This document shows positions 35,093 through 45,235 of a stretch of DNA of 64,000 bases, piece by piece. The notes below the pieces were generated by a model. It saw only the letters and a list, made by a program, of their open reading frames with translations. It did no database searches and was not told the origin of the DNA. The translations under genes and the position numbers were made by a program. The stretch's first letter is position 1. Each line of letters begins with the position of its first letter. Source of the stretch: Rapana venosa (taxonomy: Eukaryota; Mollusca; Gastropoda; Neogastropoda; Muricidae); assembly GCA_028751875.1 (NCBI GenBank), contig CM054135.1:4121189-4185188 (forward strand). Reading direction: 5' to 3'.

Positions 35093-35765
35093 GAACAACA
35101 ATGGACACATACTCTACTATAGCGGTGAATTTGACAAGCACACCAATGGTGTAGGATTCGTTGTCAACAAGAACATCAAAAACTCGGTGCTTGGATGAAA
35201 TCCTCGCAAGAGTTGCACAAACAGCAGCAACAATGGCAAAGCTCAAGACCATCTGGAAAGACCGAAACATCTCTCTCAGGACCAAGGTCAAGCTACTACA
35301 TGCACTGGTCATCTCCACATGATATCTGTATGCATGCAAATCCTGAACACTGAATGCAGATCTACAAAGGTTCCAGGCTTTGGAGATGAGATGCCTAGAA
35401 AGACTCCTTGGCATTTCATACACAGACCACATCACCAACAAAGAAGTCTAACAAGCCATCACCCAACAAGTAAAGCACTACAAATATCTACTGAACACAG
35501 TCAAGAAAAGGAAACTCAGATGGTATGGGCATGAGACAAGATCAGATGGCTCTCTAAAACCATACTGCAAGGAACAGTGCAGGGGAAGAGAAGGTGAGGC
35601 AAGCCAAAGAAGAAGTGGGCAGACAACATCCCTGATCGGACCTGGAAGAGCTTCTCCACAACCCAGGCACTTGCCCACAATCACCGCAAATAGAGCCAAC
35701 TGGTGCAAGAGTCGTCACTGCAGTACCCCTACGACCCCAGAGGGGGTTACAAGAGCAGATGAGTT
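35093..35765 (+). mobile_element. internally deleted RTE LINE inserted in the minisatellite
   Basis: It begins with an endonuclease piece (YYSGEFDKHTNGVGFVVNKN). It then jumps directly to the RT C-terminal region (AKLKTIWKDRNISLRTKVKL, then EMRCLERLLGISYTDHITN) and the end of the element. Compared with the RTE at 6240-9430, roughly 2 kb is missing. Minisatellite units lie on both sides. Confidence 0.75.
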
Positions 35766-35830
35766 GACATTAATGGCCAAGATTATTCAGGTTTTTAGAG
35801 CAGTACATTAAGGGCGGAAATAGCAAGTTG

Positions 35831-36860
35831 TATATTTTCAAACAATGCTCCATAATAAATCCATTCTGTCAAAACTATATGATATTGTTCCCAACTTTTG
35901 CATTATGATTCTCAATTTTATATCGACCGCTTACTTGTGCTTATAATTACAGACAAATTTAGAACATTGTTTTCTCTTATCTAAAAAAAAGATATTGTCT
36001 GTTTTTACATTTTATAAACACCAAAGATTGCAATGTTGCTTGAAAATTTTATGTCACATACATTTTCACATCATCCACTGAACTGTTTTTCTAGCTCTGT
36101 CCCCAAAGTTTTTATATGTGTGCAATCCAACAGGAAATATAAATTTAATCATAGAGTATACAAGGTAACATTATTTACTATTTCCATGGCATTGGCAATA
36201 GCAATGATACGATAAACAATTCGCATTCGTAACCATTTCAGTTTGACATCTTTGATTTTGTGTATTTTCAGAAATATGATTCCAGTAAATCTTGTCCTTT
36301 AGTTTTTCAGTCCAATTTGAATGTCTTTGTTTTAACTGTTACACCGCATTCATAAGAATATTTTACTCTCTTGCAGACACTATCAATGGCTCATAATACT
36401 GCTGGTGTACCTTTTATATGTATTGTACTTTCACTTGATAACAATCCAGTTTTCTTTATGAATTGTTTCCTCAATGACATCTATCCATAACAGGTAATGA
36501 AATCAACAGGTACACATCAACCAACTGTAGCAACAAAATCTTCGTAATCCATAGAATCGACATTTTTCCTACCAAGATGGCTTATAGAAAACATACCGTT
36601 CTTTGCTATATTTTTTAATATATGATTACTCTGTTACCAGTTTTGGTATTTTCGTTATAAAATGTTGGCTGGAACAGCAATTCGCCTGTGTTTGAGGGAT
36701 TAACACAACGAAAACTAACTCTATATGTCTTATGCACATGTTTCCAAAAATAGTTAATGTCCAAATGTCCTGATGCTATTATCAAACCCATAGTATTCTA
36801 ATGCTTAAGAAATGGACACAAGTTTCTGACAACGCTTGTCCACTTGTGCCTTATATTTCT
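35831..36860. other. AT-rich interior of the foldback-like element, nothing recognised
   Basis: No frame with domain-like composition and no known repeat is visible. Confidence 0.4.
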
Positions 36861-36863
36861 AAA

Positions 36864-36930
36864 TTTCCTGGATGTAAAAAAGCACATAAGTGCTTATTCC
36901 ATTATCCTCGATATAAAAGAATAAATTTTT
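36864..36930 (+). repeat. SINE-A 3' end fragment
   Basis: Only CTGGATGTAAAAAAGCACAT and ATTATCCTCGATATAAAAG of the family are present. Confidence 0.75.
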
Positions 36931-37210
36931 TAAAATAAATATCCAAGAAAGTTTAAGGGGATGATATATGTATGTCAGTCTGACTAGCTACCTAGTTGGC
37001 TACTTACCGAAGTAACTTGTTATGTAGATAGGTAGGTAGGTAGGTTGGTTGGTAGGTAAGCAAGATAGAAAGGTAGGTGGCTGTTTGAATAGCTAGTTAT
37101 TTTGTCAACCTGTCAGTCAATGGGTTGGTCAGTCAATCAGGTAGTAGGTAGCACATTATGTACGTGAGTATGCTAGCATGTAGGCACGATGTTGGATGAT
37201 GGTTTGTTAC

Positions 37211-37412
37211 TCGGTCATTCAGTAGTGAAGTAGTAAGCTAGCTAGTCAGCCAGTTACTTAGTTTCTTTCGTTGCCAAATATATTTTTCGTTGTTGCTAGA
37301 AATCTGTTTTAATAAATAGGTATTGAACATTTTCACTAGCAAAATAGGCTGTAATCAGTAAGTCAATAATTTAGCTATGACTTGTTGGCTAGATAGCTGA
37401 TGATGTGATTGA
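37211..37412 (-). repeat. right inverted arm of the foldback-like element
   Basis: Reverse complement of 34437-34622. Immediately inside it, 37020-37200 is a degenerate GTAG-rich tract. Confidence 0.7.
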
Positions 37413-37539
37413 TTGAAAAAGGAAACAGCAAGATTATCCAATATGCTAAAGGAGATATTGTATGTGCTGTGCTTTATTTAAAATACTAAAAAAAAATAGC
37501 GTAAACAACATCAACGTAAGCCATTCTCCTCAGTCACAA

Positions 37540-39635
37540 TCAGTGATTCAAAGCATCCAGGGCTTTCTGTATCTCTTCACTTATGAACTTGTGTACTTCG
37601 CTTTCCTTCGCTTTGCGGTGTTTCTCTTGCACAATGGTGTAGGTGTACAGGAAAGGATTCAGCGCTGAATTGAAGGGCAGCACAAAAATAGCCATGGCCA
37701 CGTTGACCTCCCCTGGAACAGGAACATGGAGTTTTGCCAGAAGTCCACAGACACCAATGGGGAACCAGCACAGAAAGTCTGACATGGCGATGGTCAGCAG
37801 ACGACGAGCAACGGTGGCTTCCTTGGACCTGCTTTTATTCTTGGCGTTGAGGGTGTCTTTGCCCTTGAGCCCATCATCCGACATAGTGTTGGCTCTGACT
37901 GACCAGAAGATCAGAGCTTGGCCTACAGCAATCAGCAGAAACAGGACGAGATTGAAGACAATCATGACTCCAAAAGAATAGTGACGCCCGGGAAAGTCAG
38001 CTCTAGTGACGGGCAGGGGAATGCAGATGCCTGTCTGGCTGTAGAAGGCCCAGTGGGATGTGACTGGCAGTAAGGGCACTGAGGCCAGCATCACCCCTAG
38101 TGCCCAGGTCGCCGTGCAGGCCACGTAAGCTGACCTGGTTCCAAACCGAAGCCGACTGAAAGGGAAGCAGATGACAAGAAAGCGATCCAGAGTTATCAGA
38201 CAAATGAATATGGACGACACTTCACAAGACACAAGGGACATAAATCCCGACACGCTACAGGCTGCACTCCTTTTCCAGGATAAATCGTTCCACAAGTAGT
38301 TACCAGAATACAAGCGGTCTGCTACTCCGATCATCAGCAGATACACCCCCATAAAGCAATCAGACACAGATAAATGGATAACAAACACAGCGTAACCAAC
38401 TTTACGTTTTTGTGAGGTGGGCCACAGGCGGTACACAAAACTGCACAGGTTTCCAAACAAAGAAGCGACTGTAAAGACAGCAAGGGCGATTCTGTAGGAG
38501 TCCGCTTTCAGCAGGTTATCACAAGAGGAGAGTTCCTCAGCTGGAGTAATACAGTTCCCTGCAAAACTGTCTGGCAGTATAACTGGACAACACAGTTTGT
38601 AATTGCTGGCAAATAGCACTTGCAGCTCTTCCATTCCTTTCAGGAAGTCTGGGCTAAAATTAGGTATTGTGCAGCCTCTCAGATCTAAATGTTCTAGGTA
38701 TCTGAAGAGCGGGCTTCCTGGAAGGGACGTGACGTTACTATAGGAGAGGTCTAAGACCTGTATATAAGGTGTAAACTCTTCTAAAATAGAAAACTGAGAA
38801 CTGTTATGAGGACTTCGTGAGAGATTAAGCAGCAGTAGAGACTGCAACCTTTGCCATCCATGGACACCAATAAACCCAGAAGACATGGGATTTCCAGAGA
38901 GATCCAAATCTCTCAGATGACGTAGGGAAGTAAAATGGCTGAAATGGACAGACTGTAGCAGATTGTCACTTATGTCCAGGACATAGAGATGCGATAGTGG
39001 AATAGCAGTCAAATTTCTCCAGCCACAGGCTGCAGCACCCAGGTAAATCAACATGGTGTAGTTTGTGATGACGTCAATTGTTAGTCTACTCCCCCTGCCT
39101 TCCAAATAACGAATCTGAGAGAACACATCCACCTGATAGTAGTTCCTACCTGCAAACTTGGTGCTGTAGCAGACACACTGATCAGGACATGCCACAGTTG
39201 GGTTACACATCAGCTCATCATCCTGCTGTGGGCAGTTAGGCCAGCCATCACAGAGGTAGTCTGTGTGCAGGCATACAGTCCTGTCCTCCCCGCGGCACCG
39301 GTACAAGCCTTCACAGGTGTACACGTCACAGCCAAGCTCATCCCAACCCTCCCCACAGTCACTCACGCCATTGCACCGAGTATAGACAGGCAGGCAATAC
39401 CCATTGATGGGACACAGGAAGTGTGAATCTGGACACAGAGTGTCATTTGGGGGGAGATGGGTGAAAGTAAAATACCCCGAATGTCGTAGTTCACAACAGC
39501 AGGTGGGTTTAACTGGTTCCAACGTAAAGATGTGTCCAACAGATGTCTATACAACTGGCTGGATTGACAGGCTTGCTCATCTCGTCTGGTTTTGCAGTGG
39601 ACTAAAGTATCGCAGACTTGTGTGGTGTTGATGCA
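37540..39635 (-). CDS. GRL101-like LDLa-LRR GPCR, gene 1, last exon
   Basis: This exon carries the receptor core. From the acceptor CTCTGCTAG it starts in phase 0 with CINTTQVCDTLVHC, the second half of an LDLa repeat begun in exon 41862-42239. Two more LDLa repeats follow (SHFLCPINGYCLPVY...CGEGWDELGC, then CDGWPNCPQQDDELMC). About five leucine-rich repeats come next (LDISDNLLQSV, LRDLDLSGNPMSSG, LDLSYSNVTSLP, LDLRGCTIPNF), then a Cys-rich hinge (KLCCPVIL...SSCDNLL) and a rhodopsin-type 7TM of LGR/relaxin-receptor character. TM2 has LSVSDCFMGVYLLMIG, TM3 ends LDRFLVICFPFSRL, TM6 has DFLCWFPIGV and TM7 has NPFLY. The stop is at 37540. One apparent single-base frame break lies at about 39525-39560, between the first and second LDLa. 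It is either a sequencing error or a real lesion; everything else is intact. Confidence 0.85.
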
Positions 39636-39778
39636 CTAGCAGAGGGAAGAACGAAGAGAAAGAATGCAATCAGGATGGGGAAAAAACCAGAATATCTGAT
39701 GGAGAGTATTAATTTTGTTTGAAATGAACAACCCAGAAGCATGCGATTATGTTTTATTCTACAACCAGCTCTCAAGGC

Positions 39779-39779
39779 T

Positions 39780-39851
<72 letters not shown>
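39779..39851 (+). repeat. AG microsatellite
   Basis: A pure AG run about 145 bases upstream of the last exon of gene 1, inside the intron. Confidence 0.95.
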
Positions 39852-39854
<3 letters not shown>

Positions 39855-39969
39855 TGTGTGACAGAATGAAATCAATCAATCAAGTTAGCATTTTTTTAGT
39901 TTACCACAAGTGGCAGGTGCTTCATTTCACCTATCCATACCCACATTACACGCATACACACGCACACTT

Positions 39970-40157
39970 AAAAACAAATTCTATGTATGCATATATTATT
40001 GTTTTCTCTTGTTTGATTTGTATGGTTTATCACTGATTAGGTTTTTATTGTATGTCTGCATATAGATTATTTTTTCTTTTTCTTTTTAGATAGATGGCTT
40101 GATGAAAAAAGCAAATGCACTGCTTATTCAATGCACCATCTGAAAAAAAAAGTTTGA

Positions 40158-40160
<3 letters not shown>
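39970..40160 (+). repeat. LINE/SINE 3'-end family E, plus orientation
   Basis: Landmarks are TTTGATTTGTATGGTTTATC, GATGGCTTGATGAA, GCAAATGCACTGCTTATT and CACCATCTGAAAA...GTTTGACTTT. It is the inverted counterpart of 51925-52185. Confidence 0.7.
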
Positions 40161-40162
<2 letters not shown>

Positions 40163-40229
<67 letters not shown>

Positions 40230-40324
40230 ACAACCTGAATCATAAATCTGAACCACTCACACACACATACGCACGCACGCACATACGCACGCACACAACA
40301 CGCATGTGCGCGCGCACGCACACA

Positions 40325-40355
<31 letters not shown>

Positions 40356-40376
40356 GCACAAAAACACACACACACA
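40163..40376 (+). repeat. CA/CG-rich microsatellite cluster
   Basis: CA runs at 40163-40228 and 40320-40345, with CG/CA alternation between and after them. Confidence 0.95.
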
Positions 40377-40599
40377 TGCACGAGCGCACAGAAATTAACA
40401 GTTGGATGATTACTGCCTAAGCCATTTTTTCTCCAATTGCAAAGTGAAATAGTGGGATGGGGTGTTTTGCAATAAATGTCATCTTCACAATCCATGGCAA
40501 ACCTGATTCTGGGTGTGACTAGGTTTCCATGTGGCTCTATGTGTCTAGCTATGTTGGATCAAAGGCCCATTGGCACAGGCGGTTTTGTCTCAAATTCAT

Positions 40600-40715
40600 G
40601 CAACAAGAAAGTTGAGATTGTGTTTTGTTCCTTGGCTAGAGCTCCGAGGTTCACCAATGGTGAGATTTTGCGTATGCGACTGTTTTTGCCAGCCATGAAG
40701 GTAGCGGCATTTCGA
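40600..40715 (-). repeat. SINE-D 3' domain fragment
   Basis: The plus strand shows CTTGGCTAGAGCTCCGAGGT, TCACCAATGGTGAGATTTTG and ATGAAGGTAGC, the reverse of the conserved SINE-D 3' domain. Confidence 0.7.
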
Positions 40716-40761
40716 CTTTGGGCATTAAGAGTTGTGTATATTATGCTTAAGTTTCCTACAT

Positions 40762-40774
40762 CTCTCTCTCCCAC

Positions 40775-40861
<87 letters not shown>
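40762..40861 (+). repeat. CT microsatellite
   Basis: About 100 bases of CT repeat directly upstream of a SINE-A copy. Confidence 0.95.
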
Positions 40862-40864
<3 letters not shown>

Positions 40865-40865
40865 T

Positions 40866-41222
40866 CTGTAGTTCTGTAGAAGGAAGGAGGCAGGATGGTT
40901 AAGACGTTCGCCTGCCAACAAGTAAACCGTGAGATTGTGGGTTTGATTCCCAACCTCGCCTTTCTTCCCAGTTTGACCAAAAAAAGTCAAACTGCATGTC
41001 AAACTCCTTTGGATGAGACTGTAAACCGAGGCCCCGTGTGCGAACGCATGCAGAACATCTTTCACACACGTTAAATCCTGTTCTACTTTTCGAAAGAGTA
41101 GGCCATTGCGTGCCGGTAGGAACAGGTGACAAAATTTACAAAACCGCATACACACAGGGACTGGATGTAAAAAAAAAAAGCACATGAGTGCTTATTCCAT
41201 TATCCTCGATATAAAAGAATAC
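40866..41222 (+). repeat. SINE-A copy with an alternative tRNA-like head
   Basis: The body and 3' end are SINE-A. The head (GGCAGGATGGTTAAGACG, B-box-like GTGGGTTTGATTCCC) differs from that of the copies at 15362, 47012 and 57497. The same variant head occurs at 61600-61690 in minus orientation. Confidence 0.8.
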
Positions 41223-41224
41223 AA

Positions 41225-41860
41225 GAATTTTTTTAAAAGAACAGTTCTGCAAAGTGGAGTGAGTTTGTTACCCTGGCATGGTTCATTCAGTCAGAGCAGT
41301 TCCCAAACGAAACACAGCAGTCATGCTGCTGCCGCCTTCCCTGGCTGCTTTCCATGAGCTAAGGGCATTGCTCAGTAGCAGAGCGCTCTAAAGCCCTTCC
41401 AGTGTTGTTGGCAATCTAACAAATGGTATGGTGCTAGATTAACTGGGAATAGTATGGCAAAAACCAACACAGCGGATAGCGGCCATGCCGATATCTAAGG
41501 GAGATCACTTCCAGGATGTGTCAGAGAGAGAGAGAGAGGGGGGGTCACTCTATAACAGAGACTACCAAAACACCAAAAAAATGAAATGACCAGCCACCAA
41601 GCGTTGATGACCGCGCCATGTAACCAAATTGAGAGTTGAAAATGAGAGAAAGACAGACAGACAGACAGAGAGAAAGACAGACAGAGACACAGAGAGAGGT
41701 CACTATATAACAGAGATTACAAAAACAAAAAAATTGAAATGACCAGCCACCAAGCGTTGATGACGGCGCCAAGTAACGAACTTGAGAGTTGAAAATGAGA
41801 GAAAGACAGACAGACAGAGAGAAAGACAGACAGAGAAAGAAAGACAGAGAGAGAGAGAGA
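41225..41860. other. gene 1 intron with a duplicated 150-bp unit and purine-rich repeats
   Basis: Two related blocks (about 41548-41698 and 41700-41850) share AATGACCAGCCACCAAGCG and GACAGACAGACAGAGAGAAA. The second block ends at the splice donor of exon 41862-42239. Confidence 0.7.
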
Positions 41861-41861
41861 C

Positions 41862-42239
41862 CTGGCCCTGGCCGCAGTCAAAGGAGGAGGCTGCACAAGG
41901 AGGGAAGCGGCAAAACGTCTCGTCGCTGCTGTCCCCACAGTCTTCCTGCCAGTCGCACACCATGCTGTAGGGCACGTACTCCCCCGTCCCCTCACATTTA
42001 AAGTAGGGAGCAGCCACCTGTGCCCTACCAGCAGCAGCAGCCACCTTGCACACGGCTGTCTGGGCCTGCCCCTGCCGCTCCAGTTTCCCCGAGCACAGGC
42101 TGTGAGGGTCACAAGCCAACGCCACGTGCGTCACGTGCTCCAAGTTGCACGTCACGAGGGGTACAGAAGACGCCGACACGTTCGTGTTTTGTTGAGGACG
42201 ATTTCTGCCCTCGGCTGCTTGTCTACAGATAAAGACGTT
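41862..42239 (-). CDS. GRL101-like gene 1, exon with lectin-domain end and LDLa repeats
   Basis: This exon of 126 codons is phase 0 at both ends. It opens with NVFICRQ, which completes the C-type lectin fold of the two preceding exons (ACSDNG|NVFIC). After a linker it has a Cys-rich segment (VTCNLEHVTHVALACD), an LDLa repeat with acidic calcium-site residues (CDWQEDCGDSSDETFC), and the start of the next LDLa (FPPCAASSFDCGQGQ), whose second half begins the last exon. The acceptor is CCGTGTGCAG. The donor CAG|GTCTCTCT runs into CT/CTGT simple sequence. Confidence 0.85.
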
Positions 42240-42654
42240 CTGCACACGGCTCGGGATTTTGAGTCTAGGATGGTAAAGCCCTAGAAAAGCAGCAAAAACC
42301 AGAAATCGTTTAGGTCAGGTTTCTAATGGCCTCGCTATGACAAAAGGGGAGGTCAACAGCTAGGAACTGTTGAAATACAGTTGGCGTTTTTTGGTTGCTC
42401 TCTCTGGTCGGTTGCGTAATTATATCAGATTGCACAAAGTTGAAATACAAAATTCTAACCAAAACATCGAAACATAACTTGGTTAGTTAGATTGAAAAAT
42501 CAAGTGATGAAATATATTGTAATCTTACATGATGTAATCAAACACTGAGAAAAAAAAATCACAGGAAGGCATCATCTAAAATACAAGAAGCAGTTTAAAA
42601 TCGATACCATCTCCAACTAAAAATGGTATTGGGGGACACAACTGAATCTCAAAG

Positions 42655-42948
42655 TTAAGGTAAAGGTGTTCCCATAGCTTATGCAGTCGTTGGGAAGTGA
42701 GAGGTCAGAGACCCGAGCTTCTCTAGGGACCAGCGTATTGAGGTCGGCGCCCATCTCCTCTCCCTCGCTGCTTTACCTTCCCTGACCCTAATGAGGACAG
42801 GTAACCATTTACAGCTGGGTGAACTTGGTGAACTGTACTGAAACTAAGGCGTAAGAACGGTCACCCATCCACATGGTAACCACGTTTAATGCTGCTGAAC
42901 CTTAACTTGGGGAAAGCGAGTGCTCTGACCTCTGAACTATCCATCCCT
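42655..42948 (-). repeat. SINE-5S copy, full length
   Basis: On the minus strand it has the tRNA-like head, the 5S-like block (near 42855-42900; plus strand GGTCACCCATCCACATGGTA), the GC-rich body and a TTTACC-type 3' tail. It matches the copy at 48484. Confidence 0.8.
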
Positions 42949-43204
42949 GCCACCTCTCGAGATACAGTTTTTAAAAAAACAACTTAAAGTAGCAGCTGCA
43001 CTGAACGTAAATTAAGTTTACTGTGATTCATTTTACGTTATTTTAGCCATGCTTACAAAAAAGACTGCACATTCCTAAGGTGCACAACAAATAGATACCA
43101 TTTGCAATGAAATGTTTGATTGTAAGACTATTCTGATTTACAGAGAACATACTCTGTAACCTAATAAATGGTTGCGTAAATGACAGGACCAGAATTAGGA
43201 CTCC

Positions 43205-43325
43205 CTCGGTGGGAACTTTTGTGATAGTTTTTTGTTCCTCGGTTAAAGCTCTGAGGTTCACCAATGGTGCAATTTTTGGGTATGCGACCATTTTAGTCCA
43301 CCATAAAGGTGGAATGTACAGAAGG
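43205..43325 (-). repeat. SINE-D 3' domain fragment
   Basis: The plus strand carries GGTTAAAGCTCTGAGGTTCA and CACCAATGGTGCAA, the reverse of the SINE-D 3' domain. It directly abuts the SINE-5S copy at 43330. Confidence 0.7.
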
Positions 43326-43329
43326 TCTA

Positions 43330-43592
43330 GGTGGTAACGGTAAAGGTGTTCCCATAACCTCTGTGGCAGTTGGGGAGTGAAAGGTCAAAGACCTCACTTC
43401 TCTAGGGCCAGCATATTGAGGGCGGCGCCCATCTCTTCTCCCTCACTGCTTTACCTTCCCTGACTCTAAAGAGGGCAAGGTACCCATTTACTGCTAGGTG
43501 AACTGGGGGACTATACTGAAGCTAAGGCCCGCAAACAGTCACCCATCCACTTGTGAGCGAGTGTTCTGACATCTGAGCTACTACCCCTTCCC
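43330..43592 (-). repeat. SINE-5S copy with a deleted 5S block
   Basis: The body and tail match the family. Most of the 5S-like block between the head and CACCCATCCACTTG is missing. Confidence 0.75.
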
Positions 43593-43649
43593 CGAGAACA
43601 TCCTACACATCCGTTAAAATCCCGTTGACCTTTCGCACCAAGAAAAAGG

Positions 43650-43880
43650 ACGTCTTTTGTACAGGCTATGAGACATGGGAGCTGCCACGCTATACAGGCT
43701 GTGGCCCATGGCAAGATGGGGGGCCAGAGACGACAAGAAAGACCGCCAACCTCCTACGTAGAGAACATCGCCAAGTGGACGGAACTGTGAAAGGATGAAA
43801 TCTACAGAAGGGATGGAGAACAAAGCAGGATGGAAACACTGACACAGCATGCATCATGGCTACCAGTCACTCCTTCGGAA
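43650..43880 (+). mobile_element. C-terminal LINE fragment, same family as 21241-21480
   Basis: Shared stretches include GAGAACATCGCCAAGTGGA and GATGAAATCTACAGAAGGGA with the copy at 21241. The coding pattern resembles the end of RTE-like ORF2. Confidence 0.5.
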
Positions 43881-43899
43881 GTGAATAGATAGAGAAGTC

Positions 43900-44255
43900 A
43901 AATCAAGATAGCCCGTCTTCCCAGTTTAACAACAACATAAAAATCGAACTGAATGTCTCAGTCCTTCGGATGAGACTATAAACCGAGGCCCCGTGTGCAA
44001 ACGCAGGCAGAACATCTTGCGCACACGTTTAAACATATTCCACCTTTCAGAAGAGTAGGCCACTGTGTGTCAGTAGGAACGGAGAACAAAAACCCTACCT
44101 GCATAAACACAGGTATCATGCTTAGACACCATCCCAGAAGTCGGAATACGGCTACGTAAATGAAGAAAGGGGTGAACGGAACGGTCGCATACACAAAAAT
44201 CTCAACATTGGTGAACCTCGGAGTGTTAGCTGAGTAAGGACAAAAGCAACAGCCA
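43900..44255 (+). repeat. SINE-A fragment followed by SINE-D 3' domain
   Basis: 43905-44080 is SINE-A body (GATGAGACTATAAACCGAGG, AGTAGGCCACTGTGTG). 44120-44255 is the SINE-D 3' domain (AAAATCTCAACATTGGTGAA, CCTCGGAG). Confidence 0.7.
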
Positions 44256-44291
44256 GGTCAAGATAGGATGCAGCCAAGTGTAGGGCCTTAC

Positions 44292-44439
44292 CCCGTTGTC
44301 AGAACAGGCTGCCCAGGAGCTGACAAGCTGGGAGGATGAGCTGTCAGGGAAGAAGTAGCCCGAGCTTTCTCTCGTACGGAAGGAGGCAGGAAAAGTGTAC
44401 ACGATGGAGCCACCGGTCCAGCGCCACGTTTTGGCGTAC
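44292..44439 (-). CDS. GRL101-like gene 1, exon encoding the C-terminal half of the C-type lectin domain
   Basis: Acceptor GTTGTTGACAG, donor GGG|GTAAGG. The exon is 148 bp: one leading base plus 49 codons. It encodes YAKTWRWTGGSIVYTF, then SGYFFPDSSS and SSWAACSDNG, matching the WxW...W/xxC pattern of C-type lectin domains; the closing Cys is in the next exon. It is homologous to 63382-63532 of gene 2 (YVNTLRWGTGSIAY). The calcium-binding EPN/QPD and WND motifs are not evident, so sugar binding cannot be assumed. Confidence 0.8.
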
Positions 44440-44499
44440 CTGTCAACAACAGCCTATCACGATTATATTCTGCTTACTCGCCAGCGCAGGGAGAGCAGA

Positions 44500-44709
44500 T
44501 TGGTCTGTGTGTTGGGGGGGGGGGGTGTTTCTTTAGGGTTTTTTGTTGGTTTTTTTTTTTTTTTTGGGGGGAGGGGGCTTAGTGCACACGTGTGTTAGCG
44601 TAAAACACAACACAAGACAACACACACACGCACAAACACATATATACATATCCATATTATGCACACACACACACACACACACACGCACACACACACACAC
44701 ACACACACA

Positions 44710-44757
<48 letters not shown>

Positions 44758-44840
44758 TATATATGTTACACACATTCTACACAAACACATTCTACACACA
44801 CTCACACACACATCTTACACACATACATTCTTCCCCCTCC
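44500..44840 (+). repeat. G/T-rich, CA and TA microsatellite cluster
   Basis: A poly-G/T tract (44511-44580), then CA (44660-44710), TA (44713-44765) and further CA-rich sequence. Confidence 0.9.
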
Positions 44841-45114
44841 CCTCCCCACACACCAAAAATCTGCACACACATATCATCCTTATTATCATGTGTTGCTCAC
44901 ACTGATTGACAACAGACTTTTTGAACCCTCCCAAAGTAAAATCCAGCAACAGCGCAAGGCCTCCTCTAGCCAGTGGCTTTATGTTGGCCGAGTGTCAGCA
45001 GCTTTCAAACGAATACTATTAGGCACAGTTATTGCGACAATAGGACATCAGGGGTAGCGAAGCTGTTTCAATAGCTAGCTATCCATAGTCAAAATGCATC
45101 TACCTTTACAGGGT

Positions 45115-45190
45115 AAAAACGATCCTTTACCCAAAATCTCACCATTGGTGAACCTTGGAGCTCTTGCCGAGGAAAGACAAAGAAGTGGCC
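45115..45190 (+). repeat. SINE-D 3' domain fragment
   Basis: AAAATCTCACCATTGGTGAA and CCTTGGAGCTCTTGCCGAGG, followed by an AAAG tail. Confidence 0.7.
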
Positions 45191-45235
45191 AGCTACTCAA
45201 CACCATCAAGAAATTAAGACCCTACATGAATAAAG

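Larger units (their letters stand above)
34437..37412. mobile_element. 3.0 kb long-inverted-repeat (foldback-like) element
   Basis: The left arm 34437-34622 and right arm 37211-37412 are reverse complements along their length. Shared stretches are ACATCATCAGCTATCTAGCC, TCAATACCTATTTATTAAAA and CTAGCTAGCTTACTACTTCA. No transposase frame is seen inside. The interior holds a 40-bp minisatellite, an RTE deletion fragment, a SINE-A tail and unassigned AT-rich DNA. It lies in the convergent gap between the two receptor genes, whose stop codons are 3.8 kb apart. No clear target-site duplication was seen. Confidence 0.6.

Noticed and set aside
41545..41870. Extension of the LDLa exon into a Ser/Leu/Cys-rich tail
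   Set aside because: The frame beyond 41862 is CT/CTGT simple sequence after a GT donor. The LDLa continues instead in the last exon (GQGQ|CINTT).
43614..43850. Possible small gene on the minus strand
   Set aside because: The plus strand matches the LINE fragment at 21241-21480, so the minus frame is a shadow.
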